Shown here piece after piece: positions 5,948-11,200 of a stretch of 11,200 nt of DNA. Origin of the DNA: Clostridia bacterium (GTDB taxonomy: Bacteria; Bacillota; Clostridia; Oscillospirales; CAG-272). Both the position numbers and the translations under genes were made by a program. Under the pieces are notes generated by a model. The model was not told the origin of the DNA. It ran no database searches and worked only from the letters and a program-made list of their open reading frames with translations. How positions within the stretch are numbered: the stretch's first letter is position 1; every line of letters begins with the position of its first letter. The stretch is taken from positions 1-11,200 of the forward strand of contig CAAFLY010000032.1 in the NCBI GenBank assembly GCA_900763885.1, in the 5' to 3' direction.

Positions 5948-5957
5948 CAAAAAAACC

Positions 5958-7115
5958 ATGAAAAAATTCCTGACCTTAGTTCTTACGGCAGGGCTCTTGC
6001 TCGGCGCGTTTGTCTCCTGCGGACAGAGTGCCGACACCGAAACAAAAACCCCTGATTCATCCGCCAAGGTGGAGACCATCGGCGATACCATGGAGGATAC
6101 GTCCGCCAATACCGAAGCGGAATCGGATACCGAAGCGACGGATTCCGTTGATACAGCGGCTGCCGATGCCCTGCGCGCGTCCTTTCTCGCGAAGGCGGAC
6201 GCGGTGGTCGTCCATGACGATTCCGTTACATTCACAGACGCGTCGGGGAAGGATAGCGTTACCATACAGAAAAATCCACAAAAAGTGGTCAATCTCTACG
6301 CCAGCTTCACGACGCTCTGGTATGAGGCGGGCGGAGAGGTGGCAGGACTGATCGGCGGCGATTCGTCTGTCGCGCTCTATGAGGAGTACATCGGACGGGA
6401 TATTACCGCGGATGCGGGCGTGACCACAGTGGCGACCTCCTCCTCCGGCAAAAAGTGGGATACCGAGACCATCGTCGCGCTGCAGCCCGATCTCATCATC
6501 TGCTCTACGGCAATGAGCGGCTACAAGACAATCGAAGCACCGGCGGAAGCGGCCGGCATTCCGGTGATCGCGATGCGCTACAACGATTTCTCCGATTACC
6601 TCATGTGGTTCAAGGTGTTCGCGAATCTGACCGGCCATACGGAGTTGTGGGACGAGGTCGCGCTGAAGGCCCTGGACGAGGTGGTGGATGTGCTGCTCGC
6701 CTGCCCGACGGAGAATACCCCGAGCGTGTTCTCCATGTTCTCCTCCGCGGACAATCTTCAGGCGAATACCTCCGGCACCGTTGTCGGCGGCATGATCGAC
6801 GCGATGCACGCGAAGAATATCGTGGACGAGTGGGAAGGCGCGGCGGAAGCGGAGAGACTGGACATCAATCTGGAAACCGTATTCGCGGCGGATCCCGACA
6901 TCATTCTCGTGCAGTGCCATGCCGGAAGAGAGGACGCGGAAGGACTGGTAGCGACCCTCTACGGCGACAATCCGGTTTGGCAGTCCCTCACTGCGGTACA
7001 GAACGGCAAGGTGTTCTATCTTGAAAAGAGCCTGTTCCACAACAAGCCGAACAGCCGCTTTGCAGAGGCGTATAAGGTCCTCGCCGGATACCTCTATCCG
7101 GGGCTGACATTCTGA
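5958..7115 (+). CDS. Substrate-binding lipoprotein of the iron/heme-type ABC importer
   Basis: A 385-residue lipoprotein. The signal peptide has a KK start, a hydrophobic core LTLVLTAGLLLGAF and a lipobox FVSC with C21 as the lipidated residue, so it is anchored on the outer face of the membrane. Residues 22-75 form a Glu/Asp/Ser/Thr/Ala-rich linker. After it comes a Peripla_BP_2-type fold: PQKVVNLYASFTTLWYEAGG, the LQPDLIICS segment of the first lobe, IPVIAMRYNDFSDYL before the interlobe helix, AADPDIILVQCH in the second lobe, and HNKPNSRFAEAYKVLAGYLY at the C-terminus. These fit class III binding proteins for ferric siderophores, heme or cobalamin. It is the last gene of the operon and completes the importer. 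The ligand is not determined; heme or an iron chelate is inferred from the chelatase and flavodoxin. The ribosome binding site (AAAGGAT) is 13 bases from the ATG, a little far. Confidence 0.93.
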   Translation: MKKFLTLVLTAGLLLGAFVSCGQSADTETKTPDSSAKVETIGDTMEDTSANTEAESDTEATDSVDTAAADALRASFLAKADAVVVHDDSVTFTDASGKDSVTIQKNPQKVVNLYASFTTLWYEAGGEVAGLIGGDSSVALYEEYIGRDITADAGVTTVATSSSGKKWDTETIVALQPDLIICSTAMSGYKTIEAPAEAAGIPVIAMRYNDFSDYLMWFKVFANLTGHTELWDEVALKALDEVVDVLLACPTENTPSVFSMFSSADNLQANTSGTVVGGMIDAMHAKNIVDEWEGAAEAERLDINLETVFAADPDIILVQCHAGREDAEGLVATLYGDNPVWQSLTAVQNGKVFYLEKSLFHNKPNSRFAEAYKVLAGYLYPGLTF

Positions 7116-7231
7116 CCGGACAGAGAAAACGAAAGGGAGAACGCTGCCAACGTGTCGTTACTGCACGGGAAAGACAGCAGGTCTGGCCTTTCGACGCAAC
7201 AGTCCGATGCATACAGCGCATCCATAGGAAA

Positions 7232-7276
7232 AGAGCGCGATCCTCTGGAAAACCGGGGACCGCGCTCTCTGTTTTT
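7232..7276. terminator. Bidirectional terminator between the iron operon and the exporter genes
   Basis: AGAGCGCG (7232-7239) pairs perfectly with CGCGCTCT (7261-7268). The inner arms TCCTC and GGGGA extend the stem across a mismatch. On the plus strand TTTTT follows at 7272-7276; on the minus strand the stem is followed by TTTTCC. It lies 116 bases past the lipoprotein stop and 22 bases past the exporter stop, and so can end both convergent operons. Confidence 0.85.
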
Positions 7277-7298
7277 CTATATCCCATGCGTGGGGGAC

Positions 7299-9065
7299 CT
7301 ACCCTACATACTGCTCCGCGGCGCTGACCCACATCTCGTGGTACAGCCCATGCTTTTGCAGCAGCTCTTCGTGCGTACCGCTTTCCACAAGATGGCCCGC
7401 GTCCATGACAAGGATCCGATCGGCGATCCTTGCGGAACCGAGCCGATGGGTGATCAGTACGCAGGTCTTATCCTTGGCTACAGAGGCGAACATTTTGTAA
7501 ATGCGCGTTTCCTCCAGTGGATCGATGGAAGCGGTCGGTTCGTCGAGGAGAATGAAGTCGCTGTCCCGGTACAGTCCGCGCGCCATGGCGATCCGCTGCC
7601 ACTGCCCGCCGGAGAGCTCCAGACCGTCAAAGCTCCGCCCCATCATCATGTCCATTTTTTCCGGATCAAGAAGACTGTCCTGACATCCTGCCTGCCGCAT
7701 AAACGGCTCCGCGTCTTTCGGATGCGATGTATCGCTGATCTGCACGTTTTCCCGCAGCGTAAGGCCGCCGTAGCGCGCGTAATCCTGGAAAACCGCGGAG
7801 GTTTTCGCGTACAGGGTATCCGGCTCTGTATCCGCGGAATCCGCGCCGCCGATGGCGATCTTACCGGTGTCCGGCGTGTACAGACCGCAGAGCAGCTTCG
7901 CGAGGGTCGTTTTGCCGCTGCCGTTCACGCCGACGATCGCGACCGTTTCCCCTCCGGCGATCGACAGGCTCACATTGTCCACCGCTTTCCGATCGGTGCC
8001 GGGATACGAGAACGATACGTTGTCGACACGAATGCCCTTTGTGGGATCCACCTTCGCCGGGACGTATGTCCTCTCGGGCATATCGAGGAAGGAAATGTAG
8101 TCCTCGATCAGTCCGAGATTCTCTGCCACATCGTCTCTCAGCCGTCCAAACAGTGCTTCGCAGTTGGAGAACATCGTGCTCAGGGACTGGTATACCGCGG
8201 CAAACGCGCCGACTGTGATATTGCCGCGCATCATTTCCGCGATCATGAGGCCGAGGACGGCGCACCAGCCCACGAATTTTGTCATATTCAATAAAAGGGT
8301 GAGACGGCAGTTTTTCTTTTCCGTTTTGCGGCCGATCGCAAACAGATCCTCCTGCAGCTCCCGCACGAGCCGGTAGAAATACCCGAACGCGCCGAACAGC
8401 CTCGTCTCGCGCACATTGAGAGCGGCGCCGGAAAAGCTGCCGAGCTTGCGCTGCACGGGAATGGCTTCGTCCGCCTGTTCCGCGTACAGCTTGGATTGCA
8501 TCCGCATCGTGAGCGCGGTCGGGACAAAGATGAGCAGGAGCACACAGAGCAGAATGGGCGAAATGCTCCACAGATACACGCCTGTTATGACAAAGTATAC
8601 CCCGAAATAGAGAACGAGCTCACCCACAAGGGAGTACATACCCATCGCGCCGTACACACCCTCCGCGGCCTTGGCGGATTCTTCCAGAAACGCGGGATCC
8701 TCGTACGACTGCGCGGAACAGCGGGAGATCTTCTTCATGTACGCATACACGAGCGAATACTCCATGCGGTTCGCCAGCTGTTCATATACACAGCCGGACA
8801 GCTTGCCGAACAGCTGCTCTGCCAGCATCACAGCCAGCACGATGACCGCGCCTAAGACCGTGCGGGACAGTGTCGCGCTGCCGTTTGCGGAATGCAGCAG
8901 AGCGTCGTAGAAGAACTGGTTGCAGTATACCGTTACCGCGGACAAAACCGATACAAGCATGGTCAGGAGCATCTCCAGCGTGACCCAACCCGGAGAATGC
9001 TTCACAACAAGCGGCAGGATCCGCACCACCGCGCGCAGAGGGGATAACTTTCTTTCCTTTTTCAT
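7299..9065 (-). CDS. ABC exporter half-transporter (fused membrane and ATPase domains), second of pair
   Basis: A 588-residue type IV ABC exporter subunit. Six membrane helices lie in the first 320 residues, with hydrophobic stretches near 30-48, 68-88, 145-185 and 262-298. The ATPase follows: Walker A GVNGSGKTT (379-387), Q-loop Q427, signature LSGGQWQ (484-490), Walker B FILLDEP with catalytic E509, and H540. No motif is degenerate. There is no peptidase C39 domain. I start at the ATG at 9063-9065, which overlaps the stop of the partner gene as ATGA; a TTG three codons upstream is possible but less likely. The pair most likely forms a heterodimer that exports a lipid, drug or peptide. The LSGGQWQ signature is also common in lantibiotic exporters of the NisT type, but no precursor peptide or modification enzyme is visible here. 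Confidence 0.9.
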   Translation of the reverse strand: MKKERKLSPLRAVVRILPLVVKHSPGWVTLEMLLTMLVSVLSAVTVYCNQFFYDALLHSANGSATLSRTVLGAVIVLAVMLAEQLFGKLSGCVYEQLANRMEYSLVYAYMKKISRCSAQSYEDPAFLEESAKAAEGVYGAMGMYSLVGELVLYFGVYFVITGVYLWSISPILLCVLLLIFVPTALTMRMQSKLYAEQADEAIPVQRKLGSFSGAALNVRETRLFGAFGYFYRLVRELQEDLFAIGRKTEKKNCRLTLLLNMTKFVGWCAVLGLMIAEMMRGNITVGAFAAVYQSLSTMFSNCEALFGRLRDDVAENLGLIEDYISFLDMPERTYVPAKVDPTKGIRVDNVSFSYPGTDRKAVDNVSLSIAGGETVAIVGVNGSGKTTLAKLLCGLYTPDTGKIAIGGADSADTEPDTLYAKTSAVFQDYARYGGLTLRENVQISDTSHPKDAEPFMRQAGCQDSLLDPEKMDMMMGRSFDGLELSGGQWQRIAMARGLYRDSDFILLDEPTASIDPLEETRIYKMFASVAKDKTCVLITHRLGSARIADRILVMDAGHLVESGTHEELLQKHGLYHEMWVSAAEQYVG

Positions 9066-10870
9066 ATGTACCAAGACCTCTGACTTTCAAACATTTCTTT
9101 GTATTTTCCGGTTATTCCCATCAGCTCCGTATGCGAGCCCTGCTCCAGAATGACGCCGTCGTCGAGAAGAAGGATCTCGTCCGCGTGGAGGCAGCTTGCC
9201 AGTCGGTGGCTGATGGTGATGGCGGTCACATCTTTGCTCAGACTGTCAAAATAGCTGTACAGATCCCGTTCGGAGATCGGGTCGAGAGACGCGGTGGGTT
9301 CGTCAAAGATGCGCAGGGACGAATGGCTCACCATAATGCGCGCGATCGCGATCTTCTGCCACTGCCCGCCGGATAAGTCCACACCGTCGTCGTAGATCTT
9401 CCCAAGCGCCGTATCGATCCCGTCCGGGAGCTGCGCGACAAACCGGTCGAGTCCTGTCACACGGATCGCCTCTTCTATCTCTTCCGTAGAGGACGTGAAT
9501 CCGCTGCCGATGGAGATATTGTCACGGATGGAGATGTCGTACTGGCAGAAATCCTGGAATACCGCGCTCATCATGCCCTTGATGTCAGAGAGCGGCCATT
9601 CCCGCAGAGAGCGGCCGTTCAGGAGGATATTTCCCGTGTAATTGTCGTAAAATTTCAGAATGAGCTTGATGATCGTACTCTTACCGCTGCCGTTCAATCC
9701 CACAAGCGCGTAATGCTTGCCGGCGGTGAGCGTAAACGAAACATCCTTCAGGATCAGCGTTTCCGTACCGGGATAAGCAAAGGACACATGGTCGAACACG
9801 AGCGAAGCAAACGGACAGACGGTATCGGACAACGGGACAAGGGCGTCCGGCGTTCTCGACAGCTCTGTGTACGCCTCGTATTCTTTCAGGAACTGGGAGT
9901 CGGTGTAGAAGGTTTCGAGATAGGGGGACAGGTGGTAGGCAATGTCCTCCGCGCCGCGGAAAATCGACTGCACCAGGGAGATAAACATACCGACCGCCAG
10001 GGTGCCTTTCGAGACAGCGGGGAGCAGTGCGAAAATGGACAGAGCGCACAGCAGAGTCAAAGCGACACCGGCGACGCTTTTCTTGATCGACCACTCCACC
10101 TCCGCCTGTACGACGAATTTCCGGGACTTGGAGTACACCTCTTTGAATTTGTCGTTCACGAAGTTGAAGTAGGAAAACAGCTTCCGTTCCGCGACGGTGC
10201 CACGTCCTTCGATATATCCGCGTAGCGTGGATTCCCGCCGGGTCATCTCTGTGATGTCCTGTCTCATTTTGTATTGTGCCAGCGCGCTTTTCCGGGCGAT
10301 CAGAACCATAGGGACCGCCGCGGCAAGGATCACACATCCGGCAAGCGGCGCGTTCCACAGAAGAATGACCACGTAGCTGAGAATGCCGCCGACAAAGACG
10401 AGAAAATGCAAGAGGTGGCTCTGCATACCGCACAGCGCGCCGCCGGGACTCGCTGTCCGGCTGATGAGATCGGCGGTATCGCTGTCTTCAAAGTGCTGCA
10501 GGTCGATGGTCGCCTGTAGTTTCATCGCGGGATAGTCGATGCGCCGCCACCGTTTCTCCTGCTGCAGGCGTCCGATCCAGTTCCAGATGGGCTCGTCCAC
10601 ATAGGAATACAGCTTGATAAACAGGATCCCGCACAGCCACAGGATTGCCGCCTTCCAATCCGCCGCGGCAGAGCCCTGTAGCGCGGCAATGGCGGAATCG
10701 ATGAAATTCGCTGTCGCAAGCACGCCAAAGGAAACAAGCCCGATCTTGAACAGCGCATTGAGGATGCCAAGCACGGTGATCACCGGCGTGACCCGGAACG
10801 GCAGCAGCAGTGCCTGGCCGTAGGTGACTTTTTTGGAAATGTCGATTTCCTTGTTCTTTTTGGGGTTCAT
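9062..10870 (-). CDS. ABC exporter half-transporter (fused membrane and ATPase domains), first of pair
   Basis: A 602-residue partner of the exporter gene that follows it. After a hydrophilic, lysine-rich N-terminus there are hydrophobic stretches near 28-64, 74-92, 152-192 and 264-303. The ATPase has Walker A GLNGSGKST (391-399), Q-loop Q439, signature LSGGQWQ (499-505), Walker B RIFDEP with catalytic E524, and H555 in TISHRLAS. All catalytic residues are present, unlike heterodimers such as BmrCD, where one ATP site is degenerate. The ATG at 10868-10870 has AAAAGGAGAG ahead at a good distance. Its TGA at 9062-9064 overlaps the ATG of the second gene. Both are driven by the promoter at 11015-11043, whose leader holds two palindromes. 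Substrate unknown; the convergent iron operon may be only a neighbour. Confidence 0.9.
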   Translation of the reverse strand: MNPKKNKEIDISKKVTYGQALLLPFRVTPVITVLGILNALFKIGLVSFGVLATANFIDSAIAALQGSAAADWKAAILWLCGILFIKLYSYVDEPIWNWIGRLQQEKRWRRIDYPAMKLQATIDLQHFEDSDTADLISRTASPGGALCGMQSHLLHFLVFVGGILSYVVILLWNAPLAGCVILAAAVPMVLIARKSALAQYKMRQDITEMTRRESTLRGYIEGRGTVAERKLFSYFNFVNDKFKEVYSKSRKFVVQAEVEWSIKKSVAGVALTLLCALSIFALLPAVSKGTLAVGMFISLVQSIFRGAEDIAYHLSPYLETFYTDSQFLKEYEAYTELSRTPDALVPLSDTVCPFASLVFDHVSFAYPGTETLILKDVSFTLTAGKHYALVGLNGSGKSTIIKLILKFYDNYTGNILLNGRSLREWPLSDIKGMMSAVFQDFCQYDISIRDNISIGSGFTSSTEEIEEAIRVTGLDRFVAQLPDGIDTALGKIYDDGVDLSGGQWQKIAIARIMVSHSSLRIFDEPTASLDPISERDLYSYFDSLSKDVTAITISHRLASCLHADEILLLDDGVILEQGSHTELMGITGKYKEMFESQRSWYI

Positions 10871-10917
10871 TTTTCACTCTCCTTTTCACCAGCCCGATGC
10901 CACGAGGGTATATCGGC

Positions 10918-10939
10918 GTGTATTGCGGTAAAAATACAC
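10918..10939. promoter_or_regulatory. Operator-like inverted repeat B in the exporter leader
   Basis: GTGTATT (10918-10924) and AATACAC (10933-10939) form a perfect inverted repeat with an 8-base gap, about 50 bases ahead of the first exporter gene. It shares the GTGTAT half-site with the palindrome at 10967-10980. It could bind a repressor or form a leader-RNA hairpin. Confidence 0.4.
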
Positions 10940-10966
10940 AGAACCGACGGTGCATACGGCAAAGAT

Positions 10967-10980
10967 TTGTGTATACACAA
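10967..10980. promoter_or_regulatory. Operator-like perfect palindrome A in the exporter leader
   Basis: TTGTGTATACACAA is a 14-base perfect palindrome lying about 28-41 bases downstream of the predicted transcription start, a position where a bound repressor would block elongation. GTGTA/TACAC half-sites recall GntR-type regulators of ABC transporters in Firmicutes (YtrA-like), but I cannot name the protein, and no regulator gene is in the window. Confidence 0.5.
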
Positions 10981-11014
10981 CGCAGAAACATTGGAAAATT
11001 GCGGCACTGTGACG

Positions 11015-11043
11015 ATTATAACACGGAGTTTGCAAAATTGCAA
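11015..11043 (-). promoter_or_regulatory. Promoter of the ABC exporter pair
   Basis: On the minus strand TTGCAA (11038-11043) and a consensus TATAAT (11015-11020) are 17 bases apart. The start would be near 11008, leaving a leader of about 138 bases. The -35 region is part of TTGCAA-TT-TTGCAA, two self-complementary hexamers that may form another protein site. Confidence 0.65.
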
Positions 11044-11124
11044 TAGAAAAATGAAAATAAAAGAAAAAAACAAGAGAAAAAGACATCAAAAAAATGAATA
11101 GCATTAAAAAGTTGATCGAAAAGC

Positions 11125-11162
11125 AAAAAAAGGAGAGCAGACTCACCTTGCGTTTGCGCTCC
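11125..11162 (-). terminator. Intrinsic terminator of a leftward gene beyond the right edge
   Basis: On the minus strand GGAGCGCA (11155-11162) pairs with TGCTCTCC (11132-11139) with one mismatch, and seven T residues follow (11125-11131). It lies upstream of the exporter promoter and so must end a transcript entering from the right. In one frame the minus strand has a TGA at 11182-11184, 20 bases before the stem, which would suit as that gene's stop codon; with only about five codons visible the gene cannot be identified. The adjoining 11044-11131 is an A-rich (plus strand) spacer with nothing else visible. Confidence 0.6.
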
Positions 11163-11200
11163 TCTGTTTGGACATACGCTCTCAGACAGCCGCGTTCCTG

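Noticed and set aside
6057..7040. Minus-strand frame of 327 codons opposite the lipoprotein gene
   Set aside because: It is antisense to a well-supported gene with signal peptide and fold motifs; the composition (Arg/His/Gly-rich) is typical of an antisense shadow.
7152..8294. Open plus-strand frame of 380 codons opposite the exporter gene, with AAAGGGAG ahead of its GTG
   Set aside because: It runs through the terminator hairpin and is antisense to a clearly real exporter; its sequence has no recognisable fold and reflects the strand's codon bias.
11148..11200. Possible plus-strand gene starting TTG after AGGAG at the right edge
   Set aside because: The AGGAG is part of a hairpin with a T-run on the minus strand, the spacing to TTG is long, and the 17 codons seen are not recognisable.
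10886..11200. Open minus-strand frame entering from the right edge and running to 10886
   Set aside because: It would pass through a terminator and the exporter promoter, and the Phe/Leu/Ile-rich translation comes from an A-rich spacer on the plus strand.

Overview
The window is moderately GC-rich (about 55-60% by eye). It has strong GGAGG-type ribosome binding sites, sigma-A-like promoters with 17-base spacers, a Firmicutes-style lipoprotein with an acidic Ser/Thr linker, and tightly packed operons with ATGA overlaps. This fits a Gram-positive anaerobe of the Clostridia (Oscillospirales/Lachnospirales-like); the lineage is an inference from style and gene content. No rRNA, tRNA, CRISPR array, insertion sequence or phage gene is visible.

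Left part (1-2350), all on the minus strand. The 5' part of a MalT/LuxR-type ATPase regulator runs off the left edge from its own promoter. Next comes a three-gene operon transcribed right to left from a TTGACT-17-TATAAT promoter: ogt (O6-alkylguanine DNA repair), an HD-domain hydrolase and a GNAT acetyltransferase, ending at a hairpin plus T-run terminator. Ribosome binding sites overlap the preceding stop codons, so the three are co-transcribed.

Middle part (2350-7280), plus strand. After a non-coding stretch holding two tandem mini-ORFs, a perfect TTGACA-17-TATACT promoter starts a five-gene operon: a CbiK-type class II metallochelatase, a small flavodoxin-like protein, a FecCD-type permease, a FecE-type ATPase and a substrate-binding lipoprotein. 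The last three form a complete FecBCD/BtuCDF-type importer for iron-siderophore, heme or corrinoid. A GGTTAG-N6-CTAACC inverted repeat sits on the expected transcription start, and a second GTTAG-N6-CTAAC copy lies inside cbiK, which suggests a metal-responsive repressor. A CbiK-like chelatase with an iron/heme importer recalls the Iht locus of Porphyromonas gingivalis, and a flavodoxin recalls the flavodoxin of anaerobic heme-degradation operons. I propose, as inference, that this operon imports a metallated tetrapyrrole and handles its metal under anaerobic conditions. The operon ends at a strong hairpin that can serve both strands.

Right part (7299-11200), minus strand. Two ABC exporter half-transporters overlap by ATGA and are transcribed convergently toward the iron operon. 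Their promoter is TTGCAA-17-TATAAT, and the roughly 138-base leader carries two GTGTAT-type palindromes that look like operators. Both ATPase domains keep all catalytic motifs. The substrate is unknown. At the right edge a terminator on the minus strand implies another leftward gene just outside the window.
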